A stretch of DNA of 64,000 nt from an uncultured Rhodopila sp. (GTDB taxonomy: Bacteria; Pseudomonadota; Alphaproteobacteria; Acetobacterales; Acetobacteraceae). Both the position numbers and the translations under genes were made by a program. The notes under the pieces are model-generated. The model saw only the letters and a program-made list of their open reading frames with translations. It ran no database searches and was not told the origin of the DNA. The stretch spans positions 1 through 64,000 of the forward strand of contig CAINOE010000155.1 in NCBI GenBank assembly GCA_903851415.1. The letters are read 5' to 3'. Shown here one piece after another: positions 44,296 through 53,159 of the stretch (the first letter of the stretch is position 1; each line of letters opens with the position of its first letter).

Positions 44296-45222
44296 ATGTC
44301 GAACAGACAATATCTGCTGATGGCGGGAGCAATATCTGTTTTTATAGGCTCGACGGTTGCGGCCTTCGCGTGGGAGGAGCCGGCCAATATAAACTTGGCG
44401 GTCGCGTCGAATTTTTACGGTGTTCCTCCATCGAACAGCGCAATAACCGATCTTATAACCGCGTTTGAAGCCCTCAACCCGGGTTACACCGTGACCGTGG
44501 TTGACAACGGCGCCACGGCTACTCTTGAAAGCAATATCATCAACGGCAACGCGGCGAAGGTCGATCTCTTTCTCGCCGCCGATACAGCGACGCCGCAAGA
44601 TCTGCTGGTCAATCATTTTGAACTCGTTGCTACGTATAATTCATCAAAACGCCCACCGCTATACACATTCAACTATGCCGGTGGCATTCTCGCTTTGTTA
44701 AGCAATACACAGGGTGTCGATCTTTCCTGTGCAACCGGCACCTGCGGCTACAGTTCAAAATATTCGTCAGTGGCGATTGCCGATCCGGAGCTGGCTCCGT
44801 ACGGCGTGGCGGCACAATCGGTGCTGATCGGCACCTACGGCCTGACGCCGCCGCTGTCCGGCAACAGCGCCGTTCACCTGTATCCCAATATCACAGCCTC
44901 CTACAACGCGGTTATCGCGCAGACCGATCCGGTCGGATTTGTGGCGCTTTCGGCGATCTGCTTGAACGGCAAGTATCCGACCTCCGGCACGAGCGCGCTG
45001 GCCTATCTCCCGGTCCAGGCCAGTCCGGAGACTCCTTCGGTATTGGAAACTAACTACAACCCTCTCACCCAGGCCGGTATTGCGATCAAGCAACGTCGTT
45101 CGGATGCCCAGAATGCCGAACTGAATGCCTTTGTCACATTCCTCACGGACTTTACGTCGCCGCCAACGCCGGATTCGCCGATTTCGGCCACGCTGAAAAA
45201 ATACTGCTACAGCGCCCCCTGA
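44296..45222 (+). CDS. substrate-binding protein, ModA-like
   Basis: This 308-aa periplasmic protein has a signal peptide (MSNRQYLLMAGAISVFIGST, cleavage after AAFA). The mature part starts INLAVASNFYG, then LITAFEALNPGYTVTVVDNG, DLFLAADTATPQDLL, and VAIADPELAPYGVAAQSVL, which is the ModA molybdate-binding pattern. Several inserts and a C-terminal extension make it longer than usual, so the ligand may differ. AGGAG precedes ATG 44296. No permease or ATPase gene is adjacent. Its lower GC and AT-rich silent positions differ from neighbours, which suggests horizontal acquisition. Confidence 0.78.
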   Translation: MSNRQYLLMAGAISVFIGSTVAAFAWEEPANINLAVASNFYGVPPSNSAITDLITAFEALNPGYTVTVVDNGATATLESNIINGNAAKVDLFLAADTATPQDLLVNHFELVATYNSSKRPPLYTFNYAGGILALLSNTQGVDLSCATGTCGYSSKYSSVAIADPELAPYGVAAQSVLIGTYGLTPPLSGNSAVHLYPNITASYNAVIAQTDPVGFVALSAICLNGKYPTSGTSALAYLPVQASPETPSVLETNYNPLTQAGIAIKQRRSDAQNAELNAFVTFLTDFTSPPTPDSPISATLKKYCYSAP

Positions 45223-45531
45223 ACCCGCCGGACGCAAACAGCATAACCCGACCCTGCCGAAACGATCGGCAGCCGGCAGGAGCGGGCGTGAGGTTGTAAC
45301 GATGTCCGGGATTCGCAAGCGAGGCACTCAGGTGCCTCGCTGCAATCTGTCCGGATTCGAATCGTTGGCGCCGCCGCGAGCCGCGGCATTGCGCGGCGGA
45401 GAAGCGCGTCCCTGGCCGGCCAGATGACACGGCACGCCGCATGGGCTAGCACTGCCGCGACCAAACTGCCGGGGTCGCCGGGGGCCGCTGCCCTGACAAT
45501 CATCGCCGGCGAGAAGAATTGGGGGGAGTCC
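45223..45531. other. intergenic region, no gene recognised
   Basis: About 310 nt between two periplasmic binding-protein genes. No recognisable feature beyond the ribosome site at 45520. Confidence 0.4.
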
Positions 45532-46749
45532 ATGAAGTCGCTTCTGGCCGGCGCGGCAGTCTGTTGGATGCTTGCGTCGGCGAGTCCCGTCCTGGCGCAG
45601 CCGGCGTCGGGTGCCGAACCGGTGCGGCTCGGTCTCATCCTGGATATGGCGAGCGTCTACGCCGACGTCACCGGTCCCGGCAGCGAGACCGCCGCGCGCA
45701 TGGCGGTGGAGGATTTCGGCGGCGAGGTGCTCGGCCGGCCGATCGAGGTGCTGGTGGCGGATCACCAGAACAAGCCCGACATCGCCGGGTCGGTTGCGGC
45801 GAAGTGGTTCGATATCGACCATGTCGCGGCGCTGCTGGACGTCGCCGCCTCGAGCCCGGCGCTGGCGGCCATGACCGTGGCCAGGGCGCACAATAAGATC
45901 ATCATCATGAGCGGGCCGGGTGCGACCAGCATCACCAACGAGGCCTGCATCCCGACCTCGGTCCATTACACCTACAACACCTTTGCGCTCGCCCACACCA
46001 CCGGGAAGGCGGTCATCCGGCAGGGCGGCAGGTCGTGGTTCTTCCTGACCGCCGACTATACCTTCGGACATCAGCTTGAGGCCGATACATCCGCCGTGGT
46101 GAAGGCGGCGGGCGGCGAGGTGCTGGGCCAGGCTTTGGCGCCCATCGGCACCTCTGATTACTCGTCGTTTCTGTTGCAGGCGCAGCAGTCGAAGGCGCAG
46201 GTCGTCGGGTTCGCCGTTGCGGGAGCCGATCTGGTGAACGCGGTGAAACAGGCGGCGGAGTTCGGGCTGGATCAGGGCGGCCAGAAGCTGACCGGACTGC
46301 TGGTCTACATCAACGATATCCACGGCCTTGGACTGCAGGCGACGCAGGGGATGCTGCTGAGTTCCGCATTTTACTGGGATCGTGACGACGCCACGCGGCA
46401 ATGGGCGAAACGTTTCTACGGGCGGCTGCACAAGATGCCGAACATGTCGCAGGCGGGCGTGTATTCGTCGACGATGCATTACCTGCAGGCAGTGCAGGCG
46501 GCGGGCACCACGGACAGCGCGACGGTGATGCGGGCGATGCGGGATACCCCGGTGAACGACTTCTTCGCGCACAATGGCCGCATCCGGGCGGACGGGCTGA
46601 TGGTGCACGACATGTATTTGTTCCAGGTGAAAACGCCGGCCGAGTCGAAGGGGCCATGGGATTACTACAAGCTGGTTGCCACAATCCCCGGGGATGAGGC
46701 GTTCCAGCCGCTCGCGGAGTCGCGGTGTCCGTTGGCGGCGCAGAAGTAA
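45532..46749 (+). CDS. ABC transporter substrate-binding protein (branched-chain amino acid type)
   Basis: This 405-aa exported protein has a signal peptide (MKSLLAGAAVCWMLASASPV, cleavage after LAQ). The body matches periplasmic binding protein type 1: VRLGLILDMASVYADVTGPG, EVLVADHQNKPDIA, AMTVARAHNKIIIMSGPG and SWFFLTADYTFGHQLE. This group often binds amides, urea or aromatic acids rather than leucine. ATG 45532 follows GGGGGAG. No permease genes are linked, so it is an orphan receptor here. Confidence 0.85.
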   Translation: MKSLLAGAAVCWMLASASPVLAQPASGAEPVRLGLILDMASVYADVTGPGSETAARMAVEDFGGEVLGRPIEVLVADHQNKPDIAGSVAAKWFDIDHVAALLDVAASSPALAAMTVARAHNKIIIMSGPGATSITNEACIPTSVHYTYNTFALAHTTGKAVIRQGGRSWFFLTADYTFGHQLEADTSAVVKAAGGEVLGQALAPIGTSDYSSFLLQAQQSKAQVVGFAVAGADLVNAVKQAAEFGLDQGGQKLTGLLVYINDIHGLGLQATQGMLLSSAFYWDRDDATRQWAKRFYGRLHKMPNMSQAGVYSSTMHYLQAVQAAGTTDSATVMRAMRDTPVNDFFAHNGRIRADGLMVHDMYLFQVKTPAESKGPWDYYKLVATIPGDEAFQPLAESRCPLAAQK

Positions 46750-46927
46750 CCGCGGTCTCCGCCGGCTGGTGCGGTCGGCTCCACGCCGGATCAAGGCGAC
46801 AGCACGGGAAATAGCAGCGATCGATAGAAATCTTGCTATCGCTGATGCGATCAGCGGCCGCCGAACCTCGCATTGAGAGGCCGCCGCCGATGTGCCAGAC
46901 TCCCCCTATCCCTCATGAGTCCCCCGG

Positions 46928-49711
46928 ATGGCCCGCGCCCGCTTTTCCATCGGTATCGACCTCGGCACCACCAACTCCGCGCTCGCCTTCGCGCCGCTGA
47001 CCGGCGAGACGAAGCCCGAAATCCTCCAGATCCCCCAATGGGACAGCCTGTCCGGCCTGACCGAATCGCCGACGCTGCCCTCCTTCCTCTATTTCCCCGA
47101 GGACGCCGTAGCCGCCCAACTGCTCGGCCGGGACTCGACCCAACGGCAATGGATCGTCGGCCGCTTCGCCCGCAGCAAAGCCGGCGAAACCCCCGGCCGC
47201 GTCGTCCACTCCGCCAAATCCTGGCTCTGCCACCACGCCGCCGATCGGCTGGCGCCGTTCCTGCCTTGGGGGTCTTCGGACCTGCCGGCCAACACAAAAA
47301 TCTCCCCCGTGCATGCCTCGGCGCTGATCCTCAACTACCTGCGCGGCGCCTGGGACGACCGCTTCGCCGCCTCGGGGACCGCGTTCGACGACCAGCAGAT
47401 CACCGTCACCGTCCCGGCCTCCTTCGACGCCGCCGCGCAGAAGCTGACAATCACTGCCGCCGAGGATGCCGGATTCCCCCCCGGAGTCCGCCTGCTGGAG
47501 GAACCTCAAGCTGCCTTCTACTGCTGGCTGGAACAGCACGGCCCGGCGCACGACGTGTGGACCCGTCTGGCGGAGGGCGAGCCCGGCCCGCGGCACGTGC
47601 TGGTTGTCGATATCGGCGGCGGCACCTCCGATTTCAGCCTGTTCGAGCTGCGCCTCAACCCGGCCGCCCCGCTGCCGGACATCCGGCGCGTTGCGGTCAG
47701 CGACCACATCCTGCTCGGCGGCGACAACATCGACCTCGCTTTGGCGCATCTGGTGGAGCGGCAGATCACCGGGGGCGGGCAAGGGCATTTCGCCGGCGCG
47801 CAATGGGACCAACTGGTCGCCGCCTGCCGCAACCTCAAAGAGCAGGTGCTGGCCGCCGAAGGCCCACCCGAGGAACGCTTCACCGTCGCCGTCGCCGGCC
47901 GCGGCTCCGGCCTGATCTCCGGCGCGCAGACGGCGGCGGTGACCCGGGCGGAGATTGAAGGCGTGCTGCTGAACGGGTTCTTCCCCGACTGCGACAAGAC
48001 GGCGCGGCCGTACGAGACCCGGGGCGGGTTGCGCGAGTTGGGCCTGCCCTATGCCACCGACAGCGCCGTCACCCGCCATCTGGCGGATTTTCTGCGCGAC
48101 CGCCCGCGCGTCGATGCGGTGCTGTTCAACGGCGGCTCCGTCACCCCGGCGCTGCTCCGCCAGCGGATAACCGAACAGATTGGCGACTGGCAAGGCGGCC
48201 ACACCCCGCTGGTGCTGGAAAACGCCGAACCGGCGCTGGCCGTAGCCCGTGGCGCCGCCCGTTATGGCGCCTTGCTGCACCGCCAGTCCGGCCAGATCGC
48301 GGCCGGCGCCGCCCGTGCGGTATTTCTTGAAGTCCAGGGCACGGCCGCGGAATCCGCTCTGGTCTGCGTGCTGCCGCGCGAGGCGGCGCCCGAGGAGCCG
48401 TTCGAGGTCGCCGTCCCGGGTCTCGCCGTGCGGACCGACCAGCCGGTGCGCTTCCGCGCCTATTCCTCGACCCGGCATGGCCGCAGCCGTGCGGGCGATG
48501 TGCTGGAATGGCGCAAGAACGATTTCCATGCCCTGCCGCCTCTCCAGACGATCGTCAAGACGGCGGACGCCTCGCAGGCCGGGACGGTGCCCGTCCGGCT
48601 GGTCGCCAGGATGAATGCGCTCGGCCTGCTGCAGATCGACTGCGTCAGCGCGGACCCGGCGCGGCAGCAGTCCTGGCCGCTGGAATTCAACCTGCGTCCG
48701 CAGGAGCAGGCGGCGGTCAGCGCGTCTCCCGGCGAAGCGACGACCGCCGCGGCCGAACCGAACGCGACGCCGGAGGTATTGGACACCGCGCAAAAGCGCA
48801 TCGCAACGATGTTCGCCCGCCCGCCCTCCGCTACCACGAAGTTCGCGGCGGGGCCGATCTTCAAGAGTTTGGAGGGGATTCTCGGACTGCCGCGGGGCGG
48901 TTGGAACGGTCCCCTCCTGCGCGCCCTCTGGCGTCCGCTCTCCGACCGCTTCGCCGATCGGCGGAAGTCGGTGGAGTATGAGGAGGCATGGCTGGTGACG
49001 GCGGGGTTTTTGCTCCGCCCCGGGTTCGGCGTGGCCGGCGACGATTTGCGCGTGGAGAGCCTGTGGCGGGTGCACGAAAGCGGCTCCTGCTTTCCGGGGC
49101 GGCGGATCAAGCTACAGGAATACCTGCTCTGGCGCCGGGTGGCGGGCGGCCTGACGCGCGACCACCAGACCAAACTCGTCTCCGGCGAGCTCGATCGGCT
49201 GCGCGAGGGCAAGGCGCCGGACGAGTTTGTGCGGCTCACCGGGGCGCTGGAACTGCTTCCCGCCGAGACCAAGGTCGCGCTGATCGCGGGCTATATCGAG
49301 ACCGCGGTGTCGATGATCTACGACAAGCGGCATTGCGCGCCGTACCTGGCGGCACTCGGCCGTCTGCTGAACCGCGCTCCGCTGCGCGCCGGGCCGGAGA
49401 CGGTGGTGTCGCCCGACCTGGTGGAACAGGCATGGGGCGCGTTCCGCATCTTCGACTGGGCCGAACAGGAACTGCTGGAGATGCAGACGCTGTTCATGCG
49501 GGCCGCCCGCGTCGTCGGGGACCGCAGCCTGGACGTGCCCGGGTCCGTGCGCACCGCCATCGCCGCCAAGCTGGAACAGGCCGGGATGTCGCCGCGGCGG
49601 ACCGCGAAAATCAAGAGCTTCGTCCCCGTCGGCCGCTCCGACCGTGCCAGCCTGTATGACGAATCCTTGCCGCCGGGCCTCATCCTCGGGGCGGGCGACG
49701 AGGATGAGTAG
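46928..49711 (+). CDS. large Hsp70-like ATPase
   Basis: This 927-aa protein opens with the actin-fold phosphate loop FSIGIDLGTTNSALAFAP, then ITVTVPASFDAAAQKLT, LLEEPQAAFYCWL, and VVDIGGGTSDFSLFEL near 224-239, the signatures of Hsp70/DnaK. The nucleotide-binding domain ends around residue 430. The rest is not the DnaK substrate-binding domain but a long unrelated region typical of bacterial Hsp70-like proteins near 900 aa (DUF3731-like C-terminal part, inference). Its role is unknown; no DnaJ or GrpE gene is adjacent. The start is ATG 46928. Confidence 0.85.
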   Translation: MARARFSIGIDLGTTNSALAFAPLTGETKPEILQIPQWDSLSGLTESPTLPSFLYFPEDAVAAQLLGRDSTQRQWIVGRFARSKAGETPGRVVHSAKSWLCHHAADRLAPFLPWGSSDLPANTKISPVHASALILNYLRGAWDDRFAASGTAFDDQQITVTVPASFDAAAQKLTITAAEDAGFPPGVRLLEEPQAAFYCWLEQHGPAHDVWTRLAEGEPGPRHVLVVDIGGGTSDFSLFELRLNPAAPLPDIRRVAVSDHILLGGDNIDLALAHLVERQITGGGQGHFAGAQWDQLVAACRNLKEQVLAAEGPPEERFTVAVAGRGSGLISGAQTAAVTRAEIEGVLLNGFFPDCDKTARPYETRGGLRELGLPYATDSAVTRHLADFLRDRPRVDAVLFNGGSVTPALLRQRITEQIGDWQGGHTPLVLENAEPALAVARGAARYGALLHRQSGQIAAGAARAVFLEVQGTAAESALVCVLPREAAPEEPFEVAVPGLAVRTDQPVRFRAYSSTRHGRSRAGDVLEWRKNDFHALPPLQTIVKTADASQAGTVPVRLVARMNALGLLQIDCVSADPARQQSWPLEFNLRPQEQAAVSASPGEATTAAAEPNATPEVLDTAQKRIATMFARPPSATTKFAAGPIFKSLEGILGLPRGGWNGPLLRALWRPLSDRFADRRKSVEYEEAWLVTAGFLLRPGFGVAGDDLRVESLWRVHESGSCFPGRRIKLQEYLLWRRVAGGLTRDHQTKLVSGELDRLREGKAPDEFVRLTGALELLPAETKVALIAGYIETAVSMIYDKRHCAPYLAALGRLLNRAPLRAGPETVVSPDLVEQAWGAFRIFDWAEQELLEMQTLFMRAARVVGDRSLDVPGSVRTAIAAKLEQAGMSPRRTAKIKSFVPVGRSDRASLYDESLPPGLILGAGDEDE

Positions 49712-49713
49712 CC

Positions 49714-50169
49714 TTATCGCGGTTCGGAGGCGCTGACCCTACCGGTCAACCACTCCACCCGCAGCCATCGCACGCGGCCGCCGCCGGTAAGCCGTATGGT
49801 CCCGCCGGAGGAACTGCCGTCCGGGGTAAAGCGAATGGCTGCTCGGTCCATTGAGGCGTTCACGTCGTTTGGCAAAGCCCGGGCGGTGCCGTCAACCGCA
49901 TACCCTTGGCCTCCCGCGGGCAGCGTGAACAGCACGGGTTGCTGGCGGGTGATCGCTTGCACCCGCGCCAGCCGCAGCGTGTTCGTCAGGGTGTCGGTGG
50001 CTGCCGCCAGATCGAGCGCCGATCGGCCCATCGGCGCGAAGCCGGCGACGATCGAGAGCGCCAGCCCCAGGATCGCCAGTACGACAAGGATCTCGATCAG
50101 GGTGAAGCCCGGCGGCGGAGATGAGGTTCGCAAGTACCCGTTGGTGCCGTAACGACAGCGCGCGGTCAT
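49714..50169 (-). CDS. type IV pilin-like / GspH pseudopilin
   Basis: This 151-aa protein carries the class III signal PPPGFTLIEILVVLAILGLA, with Gly before Phe as the prepilin peptidase cut site and Glu at +5. The rest (TDTLTNTLRLARVQAITRQQ, IRLTGGGRVRWLRVEWLTG) resembles the GspH minor pseudopilin of type II secretion. ATG 50169 gives a normal leader; the frame is open upstream to 50307. No other secretion genes are seen, so the rest of the machine must be elsewhere. Its stop is 3 nt from the stop of the convergent Hsp70-like gene. Confidence 0.85.
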   Translation of the reverse strand: MTARCRYGTNGYLRTSSPPPGFTLIEILVVLAILGLALSIVAGFAPMGRSALDLAAATDTLTNTLRLARVQAITRQQPVLFTLPAGGQGYAVDGTARALPNDVNASMDRAAIRFTPDGSSSGGTIRLTGGGRVRWLRVEWLTGRVSASEPR

Positions 50170-50342
50170 GGGCCAATACGTGACAATTGCGCTACATTCC
50201 ATTTCCGGATCGGCTGCCGTCTGCGCATGATGCGGTGCAGCGTCTTGACTCCGGCGAGGCGTATTTATACGCCGGACGCACGTTCCTGCGGAAGCTGTCA
50301 TATGCAAGCGGTCAAGGGTGCGAAGTGATCAGCCTTTGTGCC

Positions 50343-51023
50343 ATGTTCGCCCGGCTGAAGCGCATGGTCCCGGGCGCCGCGCATGGCCCGCCCGCGGCCG
50401 CCATGACGGCGGCCGCCGTCCCGGACACCGGCCTCCCGCTGCCTTTCCGCATCACTGTTTGCGGCATCGACGAGCTTGCCGCCCACCGCGCGGCGCGGGT
50501 CAGTCACGTGCTGTCCATTCTCGACCCGGATTGGCCGGAGCCGGAAGTGTTCGGCCGTTTCGGCGAGCACGAAAAGCTCGAACTCCGATTCCACGACGTG
50601 ATCGAGGAGGACCCTCGGTCGGTCGTGCCCGAGTCCGGGCATATCAGGCAATTGCTGGCCTTCGGCGCCAGGTTGGACCGCGAACCCGGCGCGCATCTTC
50701 TGGTGCATTGTCACGCCGGCGTGTCCCGTTCCTCCGCGTCGATGGCCCTGCTGATCGCGCAGGCCGTGCCGGCGCAGCCGGGCGAGGCGATCTTCGCCGA
50801 AATCATGCGGATACGGCCGCAGATCTGGCCCAACCTGCGGATCGTCGAACTGGGGGACCAGGCGCTCGGCCGAAACGGCGACCTGATCGCCGCCGCCCAT
50901 CGGGTCTACCGCTTGCAGCTCGGCAAGCGGCCGGAACTTGCCGCCGCGTTCAGGTTGGGGGGGCGCGGGCGTGAGGTTGAGGCCGCATTGCGGGTGGCCA
51001 GGCCGGCGCCTGATGGAGATTGA
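50343..51023 (+). CDS. tyrosine/dual-specificity phosphatase-like protein
   Basis: This 226-aa soluble protein carries the phosphatase signature LLVHCHAGVSRSSASMALL, in which Cys and Arg of CX5R are the nucleophile and phosphate binder. An upstream Asp (SILDPDW or FHDVIEEDP) is the likely general acid. Related proteins dephosphorylate phosphotyrosine or inositol phosphates. Start candidates are ATG 50343 and ATG 50403; homology begins at about 50420, so the start is uncertain. It is divergent from the pseudopilin gene. Confidence 0.75.
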   Translation: MFARLKRMVPGAAHGPPAAAMTAAAVPDTGLPLPFRITVCGIDELAAHRAARVSHVLSILDPDWPEPEVFGRFGEHEKLELRFHDVIEEDPRSVVPESGHIRQLLAFGARLDREPGAHLLVHCHAGVSRSSASMALLIAQAVPAQPGEAIFAEIMRIRPQIWPNLRIVELGDQALGRNGDLIAAAHRVYRLQLGKRPELAAAFRLGGRGREVEAALRVARPAPDGD

Positions 51024-51341
51024 GAGTCCGCAGCCGCGGGAGCGGGCGCGGATATGTGAACCCGGGCATCGACGTCTCCTATTCATCGTCCGCCGGAAGA
51101 TGACCGGGCATCCATCCCGTTGCTCAGCCGACGCCACTTTTAAGAGCGTGTTCAAGGAGTTGGCCGATCGGCTGCGGTGCGGCGCATGCGGCGCGCGATT
51201 GATGCATCGGGACTGGCGGAATCTCACGAACGACGCCATGTAGGCGATACCGAAGTCGTACCGAATGGTTGCGTTCGCCGCCCCGGGCAGTGCACACAGG
51301 AGGTTAGACACAACCCGCCAGATCGAAGAGACCGAAACCCC
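51024..51341. other. intergenic region, no gene recognised
   Basis: About 318 nt before the M16 peptidase gene. A short open frame contains a Cys-x-x-Cys pair (LRCGACGARL) but lacks other support. The promoter of the peptidase gene is expected here; AGGAGG at 51298-51303 is too far from its start to be its ribosome site. Confidence 0.4.
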
Positions 51342-52607
51342 ATGGATGAGACGATCCAAGTCACCCGCCTGCCGTCCGGTCTGACAGTTGTTACCGAACG
51401 CATGGATCGCGTCGAAACCGTTTCCGTCGGGGCGTATGTCGCCACCGGCTCGCGCAACGAAACCACCGAGGAAAACGGGGTTTCCCACTTCCTGGAGCAC
51501 ATGGCATTCAAGGGCACCGCATCGCGTAGCGCCGCCGCCATTGCCGAGGAGGTCGAGGCCGTCGGCGGCCACATCAACGCCTACACCGCCCGCGAGCAGA
51601 CTGCGTATTACGTCAAGCTGCTGAAGGAGGACACCGAGCTGGGGTTCGACATCATCGGCGATATCCTGACTCATTCGATCTTCGAACCCGAAGAGCTTGA
51701 GCGCGAGCGCAGCGTCATCCTCCAGGAGATCGGCCAGGCGAACGACACGCCCGACGACATCATCTTCGACTATTTCCAGTCGACGGCCTTCCCCGATCAG
51801 CCGCTCGGCCGCGCCGTTCTGGGTTCGTCGGACGCGATCAAGGGGATGGGACGGTCGGTGCTGACCGGATATATGGGCCGAAATTACATTCATAAGAACA
51901 TCGTCGTTGCCGCCACGGGCAAGCTGCGGCATGAGGCGATCCTTGAGCTTGTGGACGAGCATTTCGGCGATCTGCCGCAGGGCGCGCCGTCGCGGTTCGA
52001 CGATGCGAAATACCGGGGCGGCGAGTATCGGGAAGACCGCGATCTCGATCAGGTGCATGTCCTGCTCGGGTTCCCGTCCGTCGGCTATGGCGATCCCGAC
52101 TATTATGCGACTCTGCTGCTGTCCACGCTGCTGGGCGGCGGCATGTCGTCCCGGCTGTTCCAGGAAATCCGGGAAAAGCGCGGGCTGGTGTATTCGATCT
52201 ATTCGTTCACCTCGCCGTTCAAGGATGGCGGCTTGTTCGGCATCTACGCCGGCACCGGCGAGAGCGAGGCGGCAGAGCTGATGCCGGTGGTGCTGGACGA
52301 ACTCGGCAAGGTTCAGCAGCACGTGACGGAGGCGGAACTGGCGCGCGCCCGCGCCCAGGTCAAGGCGAGCCTGCTGATGTCGCAGGAGAGCACCGGCAGC
52401 CGTTGCGAGCAGCTGGCGCGGCAGATACAGACTTTCAACCGGGTGATCTCGACGGAGGAAGTGCTCGGGAAGATCAACGCGGTGACCGAGGCGGACATCC
52501 GCCGCGCGGCGGTGCGCCATTTCCGTTCGGCGCCGACGCTGGCAACGGTCGGGCCGTCGGAGCAGGTCCCGGGATTGGGGAGCATCGTGGAGACGCTTGG
52601 GGCGTAG
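51342..52607 (+). CDS. M16 family zinc peptidase (processing peptidase-like)
   Basis: This 421-aa protein has the inverted zinc motif HFLEHMAFKG (His49, Glu52, His53) and the later Glu in ERSVILQEIGQ. It also shows GGHINAYTAREQTAYYVK and LLGGGMSSRLFQEIREKRGL. It resembles the beta subunit of mitochondrial processing peptidase, the type found in Rickettsia and other Alphaproteobacteria. It probably degrades or trims small peptides. ATG 51342 follows ACCGAAACCCC. The length is normal. Confidence 0.93.
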   Translation: MDETIQVTRLPSGLTVVTERMDRVETVSVGAYVATGSRNETTEENGVSHFLEHMAFKGTASRSAAAIAEEVEAVGGHINAYTAREQTAYYVKLLKEDTELGFDIIGDILTHSIFEPEELERERSVILQEIGQANDTPDDIIFDYFQSTAFPDQPLGRAVLGSSDAIKGMGRSVLTGYMGRNYIHKNIVVAATGKLRHEAILELVDEHFGDLPQGAPSRFDDAKYRGGEYREDRDLDQVHVLLGFPSVGYGDPDYYATLLLSTLLGGGMSSRLFQEIREKRGLVYSIYSFTSPFKDGGLFGIYAGTGESEAAELMPVVLDELGKVQQHVTEAELARARAQVKASLLMSQESTGSRCEQLARQIQTFNRVISTEEVLGKINAVTEADIRRAAVRHFRSAPTLATVGPSEQVPGLGSIVETLGA

Positions 52608-52949
52608 TGCCAACCTGCCCGGTCATGGCCGGGCGTGTCCGGGTCGCATATGCCACCGTATGCGGCGACAGGTTGCCCGGACAACCCGGGCTCTTGCGGT
52701 TCGTCCGAAGAGCTGATCTCCGCGCCGACCGCGCCCGGCGGCTGTCTTTTGGGAAACGGGCATGATACCATTTCTCTAATGACGACCGTATTGTTGCATC
52801 GGGATACCGGATGTCGGTTGGCGCCGCCAGGTGCGGCCCTGGATGGTCGTTCTCGCTTGTTGCGCCGGGTTGCCCGGGATGTTCCGGCCTCCGGCTCGCC
52901 CGGCCAAAACGACGACACGACAGGCCTTGGCGCGGGGACTCAGCCCTGA
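52608..52949. other. intergenic region upstream of efflux operon
   Basis: About 340 nt with GC-rich inverted sequence just after the peptidase gene (CCCGGTCATGGCCGGG and a CAACCTG/CAGGTTG pair), probably terminating it. The later part should hold the promoter of the ytcA-mdtNOP-like operon. No regulator gene is present. Confidence 0.45.
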
Positions 52950-53159
52950 ATGGGAGGCGCGCCAACCTTCTCCATTGCCGGCGCCTATTTTCCGGCCTGG
53001 ATGCTATGCCTTTCGCTCGGGATCGTATCGGCGCTGCTTGGACGCCTTGTGTTCGTCGCACTTGGCATCGACAGCATCATCCCGCTGAAGTTCGCCGTCT
53101 ATGTGTCGGTCGGACTGCTCGCGGGCCTGGCGGCCTGGCTGTGGTATTTCCAGCAATGA
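52950..53159 (+). CDS. ytcA: YtcA-like small membrane protein
   Basis: This 69-aa protein has two hydrophobic segments (AYFPAWMLCLSLGIVSALLG and FAVYVSVGLLAGLAAWLWYF) and the FPAW...C pattern of the YtcA family. In E. coli ytcA precedes mdtNOP. Here its stop overlaps the start of the membrane fusion protein as ATGA, the same order. Its role in the efflux pump is unknown. The family member in E. coli is annotated as a lipoprotein; here no clear lipobox leader is seen. Confidence 0.75.
   Translation: MGGAPTFSIAGAYFPAWMLCLSLGIVSALLGRLVFVALGIDSIIPLKFAVYVSVGLLAGLAAWLWYFQQ

Noticed and set aside
46913..49075. 720-codon open frame opposite the Hsp70-like gene
   Set aside because: The Hsp70 motifs are on the plus strand; the mirror frame is low-complexity Arg/Gly/Gln-rich sequence.
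50938..51243. 101-codon plus-strand frame with a Cys-x-x-Cys pair
   Set aside because: It overlaps the end of the phosphatase gene, has no ribosome site, and only the last 30 residues look protein-like.
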